Positions 8,416 to 17,700 are shown, numbered from the stretch's first letter. The stretch: 64,000 bases of DNA from Streptomyces oceani (GCF_001751245.1 NZ_LJGU01000133.1:58474-122473), one strand, 5' to 3'. The notes: generated by a model from the letters alone, not told the origin. Made by a program: numbers and translations.

Positions 8416-9339
8416 TCAGCCGTGCCCCGGGCCATCGCCACCCGCTGGGCCGTACGGTGGCGCACCACCGCCCGGGCCGTACGCGGCCGGCGGCCGGTGT
8501 CCCGCGGCCGCCCCGTACGATCCGCCGCCACTCGCGTACGGCGCGGGCGCGCCCGGTATCCCGTACGGCGAGGGCGGACCGCCGCCCTGGGGAGCGCCCT
8601 GCCGGGCGTCGGTGACGTCCCGCACCAGCAGCGCGGCTCCCGCCACGGCTCCGGGCATCAACAGCACCGCGAGGAAGGGCACCAGGAAACACAGCACCAG
8701 CGGCACCCCGAAGCCGAGTGCCAGCCCCTTACGGGCACGCAGCAGCCGCAACCGCTCGCGTACGGGAATGTCCCGGCGCTGCATGGCGACCGAGGTGAGC
8801 TCCACGGTGAGGAAGAACCCGGAAACACAGAAGCCCAGCACCGGGACGATGGTCTGACCCACGATCGGCACGAAGCCGAGCAGGAAGAGCGGCAGGGCGA
8901 ACACCAGCGCACGCAGCAGCACATGCAGACTGTCCGTCAGCGAGATCCACAACTCCCGCCACAACGGACGGTCCGGCCCGGCCGGGCAGCCGCCCTCGGA
9001 CTCCTCGACCTGCTCGGACAGCTTCTCGTAGAACGGGTCGCCGATCAGCAGGGTCACCGCGGCGAAGGTGAGGACGGCGAGGAACAGCGCGCCGAGCCAG
9101 AGCAGCACCGCGAAGAGCACACGCAGCGCCGTGCGCCAGGTCTCGTCCCAACCGTCCGCGAACGGCGTCGCCCAACCGGCGATGTCACCGGCGAAGAACG
9201 CGAGGACGGTCAACGCCGTGGCGTACAGCAGAAAGGCGACCAGGGCCGGAAGCAGGCCGAAGCCCAACCACCGACCGTGACCGAAGACCCACCGCTGTCC
9301 ACGCCTGAGATAGTGCAGTCCCGCCGTCGTATCGCGCAT
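8416..9339 (-). CDS. EI24 (CysZ-like) domain membrane protein
   Basis: 307 residues, multi-pass. Hydrophobic segments lie near 28-52, 72-98, 140-160, 163-185 and 205-235. The family core is visible as GDPFYEKLSEQVE and the FVPIVGQTIVPVLGFCVSGFFLTVELTS helix. The C-terminal 65 residues are a Gly/Pro/Tyr/Ala-rich tail with no fold. EI24 proteins are integral membrane proteins related to the sulfate transporter CysZ, but in actinobacteria the substrate is unknown. It lies downstream of dapD on the same strand with a 150-base gap. Confidence 0.83.
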   Translation of the reverse strand: MRDTTAGLHYLRRGQRWVFGHGRWLGFGLLPALVAFLLYATALTVLAFFAGDIAGWATPFADGWDETWRTALRVLFAVLLWLGALFLAVLTFAAVTLLIGDPFYEKLSEQVEESEGGCPAGPDRPLWRELWISLTDSLHVLLRALVFALPLFLLGFVPIVGQTIVPVLGFCVSGFFLTVELTSVAMQRRDIPVRERLRLLRARKGLALGFGVPLVLCFLVPFLAVLLMPGAVAGAALLVRDVTDARQGAPQGGGPPSPYGIPGAPAPYASGGGSYGAAAGHRPPAAYGPGGGAPPYGPAGGDGPGHG

Positions 9340-9489
9340 GTCGGCACCGTATCCGGTTCCACCCGGACCACGCCCGCCGCCTCAACTCCCTGTGGACAAC
9401 GTCCCGTCGGTGTCCGGCGCTACCTTTCAGGCACCTGCCGCGGCAGGACTTCCGGAATCCCGGGAACACCCTTCTCGCGCCCGCGTCGC

Positions 9490-10482
9490 TCAGTCGTTGC
9501 TGTGCAGAGCCTCGTTAAGGCCGCCCCAGGAGCCGGTGCGGGGCAGTGCCTCGACCACGCCGGTAGTTGAGTTGCGGCGGAAGAGCAAGTTGTTGGCGCC
9601 GGACAGTTCCAGCGCCTTGACGATCTTGTTGTCGGGCAGCGTGATCCGGGTGCCGGCGGTGACGTACAGCCCCGCCTCGACGACGCAGTCGTCACCGAGA
9701 GCGATGCCGAGCCCGGCCTCGGCACCCAGCAGGCAGCGTTCGCCGATGGAGACGATCTGCTTGCCGCCGCCGGAGAGGGTGCCCATCACGGAGGCGCCGC
9801 CACCGATGTCGGAGCCGTCGCCGACGACGACGCCACCGCTGATCCGGCCTTCGACCATGGAGGCGCCGAGGGTACCGGCGTTGAAGTTGACGAACCCCTC
9901 GTGCATGACCGTGGTGCCCTCGGCCAGGTGCGCGCCGAGCCGTGCCCGGTCGGCGTCCGCGATGCGTACGCCCCGGGGCGCGACGTAGTCCGTCATCCGC
10001 GGGAACTTGTCCACGCTGGTCACGCTGAGGTGGGTGCCGGCGGCGCGGGCGGCCAGACGTACCTCTTCCAGACGGCCGACCGGGACCGGGCCGAGGCTGG
10101 TCCAGGCGACGTTCGAGAGCAGCCCGAAGATGCCGTCGAGGTTCTGTCCGTGCGGGCGCACGAGCCGGTGGCTGAGCAGGTGCAGCCGCAGGTAGACCTC
10201 GTGCGTGTCCAGCGGCTTGTCGGCCAGCGAGGCGATCACGGTCCGCACCGCCACCGTCTCGACCCCGCGCACCGGGTCCGGGCCGAGCGCCGCGGGAGCG
10301 CTCGCGCCGAGTTCCTCGGCGGCGCGGGCGGCGTCCAGTCGCTCACTGCCGGCCGGCTCGGCGGGCTCGGAGACCAGCTTCGGCGCGGGGAACCAGGTGT
10401 CGAGGACGGTCCCCTCGGAGTCCAGGGTGGCCAGCCCGGCGGCTACGGCGCCGGTCACGGGAGTGGTGGCTGCGTCGGTCAT
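9490..10482 (-). CDS. dapD: Tetrahydrodipicolinate N-succinyltransferase
   Basis: 330 residues. DapD transfers succinyl from succinyl-CoA to tetrahydrodipicolinate in the succinylase branch of lysine and diaminopimelate synthesis, and so supplies the peptidoglycan cross-link. The N-terminal half holds the actinobacterial helical domain ([19 protein letters not shown]). From about 180 the left-handed beta-helix hexapeptide repeats appear ([58 protein letters not shown]). The start at MTDAATTPV fits the family length; longer open-frame extensions are spurious. Confidence 0.95.
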   Translation of the reverse strand: MTDAATTPVTGAVAAGLATLDSEGTVLDTWFPAPKLVSEPAEPAGSERLDAARAAEELGASAPAALGPDPVRGVETVAVRTVIASLADKPLDTHEVYLRLHLLSHRLVRPHGQNLDGIFGLLSNVAWTSLGPVPVGRLEEVRLAARAAGTHLSVTSVDKFPRMTDYVAPRGVRIADADRARLGAHLAEGTTVMHEGFVNFNAGTLGASMVEGRISGGVVVGDGSDIGGGASVMGTLSGGGKQIVSIGERCLLGAEAGLGIALGDDCVVEAGLYVTAGTRITLPDNKIVKALELSGANNLLFRRNSTTGVVEALPRTGSWGGLNEALHSND

Positions 10483-10807
10483 GCCCGCACGGTATCCGCC
10501 GGCGGACCTGGAAGGCGAACCAGCGCACCCGCTCCGGTCGCCCACCACGACGCGCGCCACGGCTCCGTACGGACGTGCCGACCGTGCGCACCGGGTAGGG
10601 AACTCGGGACGGAACGTCGTACGGATGCCTGCCCGAGGTCCGGATGTCGGCATGTGCCGCCGCTCGGCGACACGCCGGACCTCGGGCAGGCATCCGGGAC
10701 CTCAGCGACACCAGCGGGACGGGCCAACACCAGCGAGACAGCTCCACGCGAACCGCCGAACGCGGCGGGACACGCACCGCGCCGTGTCCGGCGGTTGACT
10801 GATAGGG
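10483..10807. other. Divergent intergenic region, dapD / acyltransferase
   Basis: 325 bases with no credible gene. It contains a perfect 22-bp inverted repeat (10622-10643 and 10675-10696). A second, shorter stem (GGACACG with CGTGTCC) sits near 10765-10790. The first 11 bases of the large repeat (10621-10631) recur at 10813-10823 over the start of the acyltransferase gene. Confidence 0.6.
10622..10696. repeat. Perfect 22-bp inverted repeat
   Basis: The arms 10622-10643 and 10675-10696 are exact reverse complements with a 31-base spacer. The element sits in a divergent promoter region, where a terminator is not needed. Possible roles are a paired operator or a leader hairpin on one of the two transcripts. 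A third partial copy (11 bases) lies at 10813-10823. Confidence 0.75.
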
Positions 10808-12973
10808 ATGGGACGGATGCCTGGACAAGCCGATGGTGCGGGCCACCATTCACGGACCGGTGGGGCGGTACGACCTCGCGTGTCGACCGCCTCTGTGTCG
10901 GACGCCGCACAGCGTTCCTCAGAGGCGTCACGGGCACGGCGAAGTACGCCGCCGGGCTCTGGTTTCCGTGGCGACGTCGAGGGCCTGCGCGCGGTCGCGG
11001 TGCTGTCCGTGCTCGCCTACCACGCCGAAGTGGACAGCGTGACCGGCGGTTACGTGGGCGTGGACGTCTTCTTCGTGATCTCCGGCTTCCTGATCACCGG
11101 CCTGTTGGTGCGCGAGTTGGAACGGCACGGTCGCGTCTCACTGTTGCGGTTCTACGCGCGGCGGATGCGGCGGCTGTTGCCGGCGACCGTACTGGTGCTG
11201 TGCACGGTGTTGGCGCTGGCCTGGCTGCTGATGTCGCCGGTGGAACGCGAGACGCTCTTCGACGAGGTGATCGCGTCCGCGTTGTACTTGGTGAACTGGC
11301 AGCAGGCGGCCGAGGCGGTGGACTACTCCGCGCTGGGCACCGAGGGCAGCCCGGTGCAGCACTTCTGGTCGCTGGCGGTGGAGGAGCAGTTCTACTTGGT
11401 GTGGCCGCTGCTGCTGATCGCCGTCGCCTGGACCGCGCGCCGTACCGGCCCGCTCGGCGGCAGCGTACGCGCCCGGCTTGGTCTGCTGCTGGGTGTGGGC
11501 GCGGCGGTGTCGTTCTGGTACGCGATCCGGCTGACCGAGGTGCAGGCGGGCGCGGCCTACTTCTCCACCGCCACCCGGGCCTGGGAGTTGGCCGCCGGCG
11601 CCCTGCTGGCGCTGGTGCCGGCCACCGCGTGGCGCTGGTCGCGGCGTACGGCGGGCTGGGTGGCGGCGGCCGGGCTGGGGATGATCGTGCTGGCGGTCTT
11701 CTACCTCACCGACCAGAGCACCTTCCCGGCGCCCTGGGCACTGCTGCCGGTGCTGGGCACCTCGGCGGTGATCGCCGCCGGCTGCGCCGTCCAGGACACC
11801 CCGGTGAGCCGCCTGTTGAGTCTGGCTCCGGTGCGGTACGTCGGCCGGATCTCGTACTCCTGGTACCTGTGGCACTGGCCCGCCATCGTGTTCGCGACCA
11901 TCTGGTTCGCCGGGCTCTCGGCACCGCTGCTGGTGGCCGTGGTGGTGCTGTCCTGGATTCCGGCGGCGCTGACCCACCGGTTCGTCGAGGAGCCGTTCCG
12001 TCGCGCGCGGGTGCTGTCCGGGAACGGGCCCTCGCTGCAACTGGGCTTCGCCTGTGTGGCCCTGCCGGTGCTGCTCGGGGTGCTGTCGATCTGGACGGTG
12101 CCGCGTACTCCGCTGGCCGACTCCGAGCAGGCCAGGGGGGCCGAGGTGCTGACCGAGAGCACCGCGCTCCAGAGGTCCGCGGAGGCCGTACGCCCGCAAC
12201 CGGAGGAGGCTGCCGAGGACCGGGGGAAGGTGCACGCGGACGGCTGTCTCGCGGACCAGCCGGACACCCAGTCGGACACCTGCGTGTACGGCGACCCGTC
12301 GGCGGACACCACCGTGGTGCTGTTCGGCGACTCGCACGCGATGCAGTATTCCCCGGCCCTGCTGACACTCGCGAAGCAGCGCGAGTGGCGGCTGGTGGTG
12401 CTGACCAAGTCCTCCTGCACGCCGTCCGACGTGACCGTCTACAACGAGCAGTTCAAGCGGGCGTACACGGAGTGCGACAGCTGGCGCGAGCACTCGATGG
12501 AGCGCATCGCGTACGAGAACCCGGACATGGTCATCACCGGAAACCAGCCGGACGTGACGGTGATGCGCTCCGGCACCAGGCTCGACTCCGGGCAGAGCGC
12601 GGACGCGATGCGGCAGGGGTACGCGGAAACGATGCGTGCCCTCCGGTCCACGGGGGCGAAGGTGGTCGCGCTCGCGGACAATCCGCACCCGCCGCAGGAC
12701 ATGCCCTCCTGTGTCTCCAAGTCGATGGGCGATCTCGCCGACTGCGCGTTCTCCCGGGAGCAGGGGCTGGACTTCGAGCGGGCCAACAAGCAGGCCGCGC
12801 GTCAGGTGGACGGCGTCCGGCTGATCGACCCGCTGCCGGTGCTGTGCCCGAGCGGTGAGTGTCCCGCGGTCATCGGCAGCACCATGGTGTACCGCAACAG
12901 TTCGCACATCACGCCGGCCTACATGAACAGCATGCTGGACTGGCTGGACGAGAAACTGCCGAACACGACCTGA
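10808..12973 (+). CDS. Acyltransferase-3 / SGNH-domain membrane O-acyltransferase
   Basis: 721 residues of the OafA/OatA type. After about 50 hydrophilic residues comes the acyltransferase-3 domain with GFRGDVEGLRAVAVLSVLAYH (H72) and GVDVFFVISGFLITG, then about ten membrane helices up to about 430. From about 480 an SGNH hydrolase-like domain carries the GDSHA block with S509. The terminal histidine block reads YRNSSHIT, with H700 but N697 where an Asp is usual. Such proteins acetylate cell-surface glycans or export O-acylated products. The start codon is uncertain (ATG at 10808 or 10817) because no strong ribosome site is seen. It stands alone. Confidence 0.88.
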   Translation: MGRMPGQADGAGHHSRTGGAVRPRVSTASVSDAAQRSSEASRARRSTPPGSGFRGDVEGLRAVAVLSVLAYHAEVDSVTGGYVGVDVFFVISGFLITGLLVRELERHGRVSLLRFYARRMRRLLPATVLVLCTVLALAWLLMSPVERETLFDEVIASALYLVNWQQAAEAVDYSALGTEGSPVQHFWSLAVEEQFYLVWPLLLIAVAWTARRTGPLGGSVRARLGLLLGVGAAVSFWYAIRLTEVQAGAAYFSTATRAWELAAGALLALVPATAWRWSRRTAGWVAAAGLGMIVLAVFYLTDQSTFPAPWALLPVLGTSAVIAAGCAVQDTPVSRLLSLAPVRYVGRISYSWYLWHWPAIVFATIWFAGLSAPLLVAVVVLSWIPAALTHRFVEEPFRRARVLSGNGPSLQLGFACVALPVLLGVLSIWTVPRTPLADSEQARGAEVLTESTALQRSAEAVRPQPEEAAEDRGKVHADGCLADQPDTQSDTCVYGDPSADTTVVLFGDSHAMQYSPALLTLAKQREWRLVVLTKSSCTPSDVTVYNEQFKRAYTECDSWREHSMERIAYENPDMVITGNQPDVTVMRSGTRLDSGQSADAMRQGYAETMRALRSTGAKVVALADNPHPPQDMPSCVSKSMGDLADCAFSREQGLDFERANKQAARQVDGVRLIDPLPVLCPSGECPAVIGSTMVYRNSSHITPAYMNSMLDWLDEKLPNTT

Positions 12974-12985
12974 GGCGCGGCCGGA

Positions 12986-13012
12986 GGCGTCCCGGCGTGC
13001 GAGCCGGACGCC
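12986..13012. terminator. Imperfect hairpin between convergent genes
   Basis: 12986-12996 pairs with 13003-13012 apart from one bulged C, around a 6-base loop. It sits in the 46-base gap between the ends of the acyltransferase and TetR genes, so it may terminate both. Confidence 0.4.
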
Positions 13013-13019
13013 GGGGCGT

Positions 13020-13565
13020 TCAGCGCGGGTCGGTCAGCGGAGCCAGCCGTGCGCTGATCTCCTCCGGGTCCACCGGCCGGCCGGTCAGCAGGAGTTCCAG
13101 CATCAGGCCGTCCAACAGGGCCGCGAGCGCCCGGGCGGTGACGTCGTCGGGCGTACGTCGCCGCAGCACCGCGGCCGTGCCGTCCAGGCACTCGGCCGCG
13201 AGCGGGCGCACGGAGGGGTGCGTGAGCGCGGTGAGGTACAGCTCGTACTCCAGGCGGGTGCGCTCCTGCCCCTCGGTCAGCGAGTCCACGACGAAGCGGG
13301 TGAACTCCTCGGTGAGGGAGCCCTCGCGGGGCACGCTGCGCTCCCAGCGGTCCATGGCCGCCAGCCAGTCCCGCATGGCCTGTCCCAGTGCGGCGTGCAA
13401 CAGGTCGTCTCGGGAGGCGAAGTGGTAGGTCGTGGAGCCGAGCGGCACGTCGGCCTCGGCCGCCACCCGGCGGTGGCTGAGGCCGGCGACGCCGTGCTCC
13501 CCGACGACCCGCAGCGTCGCGTCGATCAGCCGCTGACGCCGCTCCGGATCGAAGCGTCGTCCCAT
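13020..13565 (-). CDS. TetR-family repressor of the SMR pump
   Basis: 181 residues. The N-terminal helix-turn-helix (about 8-55) reads RQRLIDATLRVVGEHGVAGLSHRRVAAEADVPLGSTTYHF, cut here only by the family boundary; the rest is the helical ligand-binding domain. Its ATG overlaps the TGA of the SMR gene (TGATG), so the two are translationally coupled. A perfect palindrome over the promoter of the pair is the likely operator. That fits autoregulation with relief by a cationic drug or toxic metabolite bound to the repressor, which is inferred from the family. Confidence 0.92.
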   Translation of the reverse strand: MGRRFDPERRQRLIDATLRVVGEHGVAGLSHRRVAAEADVPLGSTTYHFASRDDLLHAALGQAMRDWLAAMDRWERSVPREGSLTEEFTRFVVDSLTEGQERTRLEYELYLTALTHPSVRPLAAECLDGTAAVLRRRTPDDVTARALAALLDGLMLELLLTGRPVDPEEISARLAPLTDPR

Positions 13566-13885
13566 CAGTGCGCGCCTCCCAGATTCAGCAGGACGACTCC
13601 CGCCACTACCAGCAGCAGCCCGGCGATCTTCGCAGCCGTGGCGGCCTCACCGAGGAAGACCATGCCGATGGCGGCGATGGCGGCGGTACCGGCGCCGGAC
13701 CAGATGGCGTAGGCGGTGCCCACCGACATGGACTTGAGGGTCTGCGCGAGGAGCGCGAAGGCCACGACATATCCGGCGGCGGCACCCAGTGAGGGCCACA
13801 GCTTGCTGAAACCCTCGCTGTACTTCATGGACGTGGTGCCGATGATCTCCGCCAGGATCGCGCCGGCGAGCGTCGCGTACATCAT
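13565..13885 (-). CDS. SMR-family multidrug efflux protein
   Basis: 106 residues with four membrane helices and the small multidrug resistance signature: E near residue 13 in LAGAILAEIIGTTSMKYSEGFSKLWPS, and the AYAIWSGAGTAAIA motif in helix 3. Such proteins act as proton-driven antiporters for quaternary ammonium or guanidinium compounds, usually as dimers. There are two tandem ATGs (13885 and 13882). No ribosome site precedes them, and a -10 lies 7 bases upstream, so the mRNA is probably leaderless and begins at the first ATG. It is the first gene of a two-gene operon with its TetR repressor. Confidence 0.93.
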   Translation of the reverse strand: MMYATLAGAILAEIIGTTSMKYSEGFSKLWPSLGAAAGYVVAFALLAQTLKSMSVGTAYAIWSGAGTAAIAAIGMVFLGEAATAAKIAGLLLVVAGVVLLNLGGAH

Positions 13886-13889
13886 GCGT

Positions 13890-13919
13890 ACGATCGTACA
13901 CACCGTTGTGTACGATCGT
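13890..13919. promoter_or_regulatory. TetR-type operator over a leaderless promoter
   Basis: A perfect inverted repeat: 13-base arms (ACGATCGTACACA and its complement) around CCGT. On the minus strand TACGAT (13898-13893) is a good -10 and ends 7 bases before the SMR ATG at 13885. Bound repressor would cover the -10 and the transcription start. The -35 is not obvious. Confidence 0.75.
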
Positions 13920-14324
13920 CCACAACGAGTCCGAGGCGCCCCGCGCCCAGCGCGCTCGTACGCGGCCGCCCGCCCCGGCAACCGACCGATCCGCCCGGCC
14001 GACCTCCCCCGAACCGAAGGACAAGGACAGAGGACGAGTCGTGAGGTCCTCCGCCCCGCGGGGCCTCCGCCGCGGCGCGCCGAGCCTCGTACGCGCGCCG
14101 ACGCGTCACCGCGACGCAGGCGCGCGTACGCCACACCCGGAGGCACTTGGTGCCTACACCCACCAGGTCGCCGGAAGGCGCCAACTCCGGCGAACAGCCC
14201 GCTCGGCGGCACTCCCCACAATGCTTCGGACGTGACATATGGCACTCAGTGCCAGGTGTTCTCGGATCGCCGCTGACCCTCTACGATCGCCGCATCCGGG
14301 TCCGGAAGAGAGCAGGAGCGAATC
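13920..14324. other. Intergenic region, SMR / pyc
   Basis: About 405 bases. Open frames here are GC-driven and show no family features. The region holds the palindrome at 14240-14254 and a -10-like TACGAT at 14282-14287, about 37 bases before the pyc start, preceded by a weak -35. The remainder (13920-14235) holds nothing I can identify. Confidence 0.5.
14240..14254. promoter_or_regulatory. 15-bp palindrome upstream of pyc
   Basis: TGGCACTCAGTGCCA is a perfect palindrome with a one-base centre. It lies just upstream of the probable pyc promoter (-10 at 14282-14287), at roughly -40 to -54. The form suits a TetR- or GntR-type dimer; the regulator is unknown. Confidence 0.5.
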
Positions 14325-17300
14325 GTGCGCAAGGTGCTCGTAGCCAACCGCGGTGAGATCGCCATCCGGGCGTTCCGCGCCGCATACGAACTGGGTGTCT
14401 CCACCGTTGCCGTCTTCCCGTACGAGGACCGCAACTCGCTGCACCGGGCCAAGGCCGACGAGGCGTATCAGATCGGCGAACCCGGCCATCCCGTACGGGC
14501 CTACCTCTCGGTCGACGAGGTGATCAAGGCGGCACGGAAAGCCGGCGCCGACGCTGTCTACCCGGGCTACGGCTTCCAGTCCGAGAACCCGTTGCTGGCG
14601 CAGGCGTGCGAGGAAGCCGGGATCGCCTTCGTCGGTCCGCCGACCCGGGTGCTCCAGCTCACCGGCAACAAGGCACGGGCGGTCGCCGCCGCACGCGAGG
14701 CCGGTGTCAACGTGCTGCGTTCCTCCGCTCCTTCGGATGACGTCGAGGAGCTGCTCGGCGCCGCCGAGGACATCGGCTTCCCGGTGTTCGTCAAGGCCAT
14801 CGCGGGCGGCGGCGGGCGCGGCATGCGCCGGGTCGAGGAGCCGGCGCGGTTGCGGGAGTCCGTCGAGGCCGCGATGCGGGAGGCGGAGTCCGCCTTCGGC
14901 GACCCCTCGGTGTTCCTGGAGGAGGCCGTGGTCAACCCACGGCACATCGAGGTGCAGATCCTCGCCGACGCCGAGGGCAACGTGGTGCACCTGTACGAGC
15001 GGGACTGCTCCGTCCAGCGCCGGCATCAGAAGGTCATCGAGATGGCCCCGGCGCAGAACCTCGATCCCGAGGTCCGGGGACGGATCTGCGCGGACGCGGT
15101 CGCCTTCGCCGAGCACATCGGCTACGTCAACGCCGGGACCGTGGAGTTCCTGCTGGACGAGCGCGGCCGGCACGTCTTCATCGAGATGAACCCCCGCATC
15201 CAGGTCGAGCACACCGTGACCGAGCAGGTCACCGGGCGCGATCTGGTCATCTCGCAGCTGCGTGTCGCCGCCGGGGCCACGCTGCCCGAACTCGGCTACA
15301 CCCAGGAGCGGGTGACGGTGTCCGGCGCCGCGCTGCAGTGCCGTATCACCACCGAGGACCCGGCCAACGGCTTCCGCCCCGACACCGGCCATATCAGCGC
15401 CTACCGCTCCCCTGGCGGCCCCGGCGTACGGCTGGACGGCGGCACCACCCACACCGGGGCGGAGACCAGCGCGCACTTCGACTCGATGCTGGTCAAACTC
15501 ACCTGCCACGGCCAGGACTTCGAGGCCGCCGTACGCCGCGCGCGGCGCGCGATCGCGGAGTTCCGCATCCGGGGCGTGGCGACCAACCTGCCCTTCCTCG
15601 CCTCGGTGCTCAGCGAACCGGACTTCGAGGCCGGCCGGGTCACCACCAGCTTCATCGACGAGCATCCGGAACTGCTGGTGGCCCGCAAGCCGGCCGACCG
15701 CGGCAGCCGGATGCTGCACTACCTGGCCGAGGTCACCGTCAACCAGCCTCACGGCAGCCGCCCCAGGACCGCCGACCCCAGCACCAAGCTGCCGCCGGTC
15801 GACCTCACCGCGCCCGCCCCGGACGGCTCCCGCCAGCTGCTGCGCGAGCTGGGGCCGGAACGCTTCGCCGAGCAGTTGCGGCGGCAGGACGCGCTCGCGG
15901 TGACCGACACCACCTTCCGGGACGCGCACCAGTCCCTGCTGGCCACCCGGGTACGCACCCGTGACCTGCTGGCCGTCGCCCCCCATGTGGCGCGCGTCGC
16001 GCCACGACTGCTCAGCCTGGAGTGCTGGGGCGGAGCCACCTACGACGTGGCGCTGCGGTTCCTCGCCGAGGACCCGTGGGAGCGGCTGGCGGCGCTGCGG
16101 GCTGCGGCGCCGAACATCTGCACCCAGATGCTGCTGCGCGGGCGCAACACCGTCGGCTACACGCCGTACCCGACCCGGGTGACCGACGCCTTCGTCGCGG
16201 AGGCCGCCGAGACCGGGATGGACATCTTCCGGATCTTCGACGCGCTCAACGACGTCGAGCAGATGCGCCCGGCCATCGAGGCCGTGCGCGCCACCGGCAC
16301 CTCCCTGGCGGAGGTCGCGCTGTGCTACACGGGCGACCTCTCAAACCCGGCGGAGCGGCTGTACACACTGGACTACTACCTGCGGCTGGCCGAACGGATC
16401 GTCGAGGCCGGGGCGCACGTCCTGGCGATCAAGGACATGGCCGGGCTGCTGCGGCCACCGGCCGCCCGTACGCTCGTCCATGCGCTGCGCGAACGCTTCG
16501 ACCTGCCCGTGCACCTGCATACCCACGACACCGCCGGCGGCCAACTGGCCACCCTGATCACCGCCGTGGACGCCGGCGTGGACGCGGTGGACGCCGCGGT
16601 CGCCAGCATGGCCGGCACCACCAGCCAGCCCTCGCTGTCCGCGCTGGTCGCCGCCACCGACCACACCGACCGCGCCACCGGGCTCGACCTGTCCGCGGTC
16701 GCCGACCTGGAACCGTACTGGGAGGCCGTACGCAAGGTCTACGCGCCCTTCGAGGCGGCGCTGCCCTCCCCGACCGGCCGGGTCTACCGGCACGAGATCC
16801 CCGGCGGACAGCTCTCCAACCTCCGCCAGCAGGCGATCGCGCTGGGCCTGGGTGACCGCTTCGAACTGGTCGAGGAGTGCTACGCCGCCGCCGACCGGAT
16901 GCTGGGCCGGCTGGTCAAGGTCACGCCCTCCTCCAAGGTGGTCGGCGACCTGGCGCTGCACCTTGTCGGCGCGGGGGTGGAGCCGGCGGACTTCGAGACC
17001 GACCCGGGGAAGTACGACGTGCCGGACTCGGTGATCGGCTTCCTGCGCGGCGAGTTGGGTGACCCGCCAGGCGGCTGGCCGGAGCCCTTCCGTGGCCGGG
17101 CGTTGCAGGGCCGCAAGCCGGCGACGGAACCAGCGGGGCTGTCCGCCGAGGACCACCGACAGCTGGACGAGGACCGGCGGGGCGCGCTCAACCGGCTGCT
17201 GTTCCCCGGACCGGCCGAGGAGTACCGCGTGCACCGGGAGTCGTACGGCGACACCTCCGTGCTCAGCAGCCAGGACTTCTTCTACGGCCTGCAGGCGGAA

Positions 17301-17699
17301 GGCGAGCACACCGCCGAACTGGAGCCCGGTGTCACGCTGTTGATGGAACTGGAGGCGATTTCGGAGGCGGACGGGACGGGGCACCGTACGGTGCTGGCCT
17401 CGTTGAACGGTCAGCTCCGGCCGGTGTCGGTGCGCGACCGGTCGATCGAGACCAACACCAAGCCGGCGGAGAAGGCCGACTCCGGCAACGACCGCCAGGT
17501 CGCGGCGCCGTTCGCCGGTGCGGTGACCCTGCAGGTCGGCCAAGGCGACACCGTCGAGGAGGGCGACACGGTGGCCACCATCGAGGCGATGAAGATGGAG
17601 GCGTCCATCACGGCACAACGCTCCGGCACCGTGGCCCGGCTGGCCATCGGCGCGGTCCAGCAGGTGGAGGGCGGCGACCTGCTGCTGGAACTGTCCTGA
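14325..17699 (+). CDS. pyc: Pyruvate carboxylase
   Basis: 1124 residues, a full single-chain biotin enzyme that makes oxaloacetate from pyruvate, bicarbonate and ATP to refill the TCA cycle. The order is: biotin carboxylase (about 1-455; MRKVLVANRGEIAIR, the glycine loop AIAGGGGRGM, FIEMNPRIQVEHTVTE); carboxyltransferase barrel (about 515-810; TDTTFRDAHQSLLATRVRT, LECWGGATYDVALRFL, HLHTHDTAGG); PYC/OADA domain; and a biotinyl domain at the end with EAMKME, biotinylated at K1090. The GTG start has AGGAGC 5 bases upstream. It is monocistronic and well conserved throughout. Confidence 0.97.
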   Translation: MRKVLVANRGEIAIRAFRAAYELGVSTVAVFPYEDRNSLHRAKADEAYQIGEPGHPVRAYLSVDEVIKAARKAGADAVYPGYGFQSENPLLAQACEEAGIAFVGPPTRVLQLTGNKARAVAAAREAGVNVLRSSAPSDDVEELLGAAEDIGFPVFVKAIAGGGGRGMRRVEEPARLRESVEAAMREAESAFGDPSVFLEEAVVNPRHIEVQILADAEGNVVHLYERDCSVQRRHQKVIEMAPAQNLDPEVRGRICADAVAFAEHIGYVNAGTVEFLLDERGRHVFIEMNPRIQVEHTVTEQVTGRDLVISQLRVAAGATLPELGYTQERVTVSGAALQCRITTEDPANGFRPDTGHISAYRSPGGPGVRLDGGTTHTGAETSAHFDSMLVKLTCHGQDFEAAVRRARRAIAEFRIRGVATNLPFLASVLSEPDFEAGRVTTSFIDEHPELLVARKPADRGSRMLHYLAEVTVNQPHGSRPRTADPSTKLPPVDLTAPAPDGSRQLLRELGPERFAEQLRRQDALAVTDTTFRDAHQSLLATRVRTRDLLAVAPHVARVAPRLLSLECWGGATYDVALRFLAEDPWERLAALRAAAPNICTQMLLRGRNTVGYTPYPTRVTDAFVAEAAETGMDIFRIFDALNDVEQMRPAIEAVRATGTSLAEVALCYTGDLSNPAERLYTLDYYLRLAERIVEAGAHVLAIKDMAGLLRPPAARTLVHALRERFDLPVHLHTHDTAGGQLATLITAVDAGVDAVDAAVASMAGTTSQPSLSALVAATDHTDRATGLDLSAVADLEPYWEAVRKVYAPFEAALPSPTGRVYRHEIPGGQLSNLRQQAIALGLGDRFELVEECYAAADRMLGRLVKVTPSSKVVGDLALHLVGAGVEPADFETDPGKYDVPDSVIGFLRGELGDPPGGWPEPFRGRALQGRKPATEPAGLSAEDHRQLDEDRRGALNRLLFPGPAEEYRVHRESYGDTSVLSSQDFFYGLQAEGEHTAELEPGVTLLMELEAISEADGTGHRTVLASLNGQLRPVSVRDRSIETNTKPAEKADSGNDRQVAAPFAGAVTLQVGQGDTVEEGDTVATIEAMKMEASITAQRSGTVARLAIGAVQQVEGGDLLLELS

Positions 17700-17700
17700 C

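Noticed and set aside
9901..12858. A 985-codon open frame on the plus strand
   Set aside because: It runs antisense to dapD and out of frame with the acyltransferase, has Arg/Gly-rich composition and no domain. A GC-rich shadow frame.
13890..14324. A rightward gene using the other half of the palindrome as promoter
   Set aside because: TACGAT is present on the plus strand, but the frames that follow are Arg/Pro/Ala-rich with no family features or ribosome site.
14154..15986. A 610-codon open frame antisense to pyc
   Set aside because: Pyc is intact on the other strand; the antisense translation has no motif. The same reasoning removes long shadow frames opposite the DUF1080 gene, tkt and uvrC.
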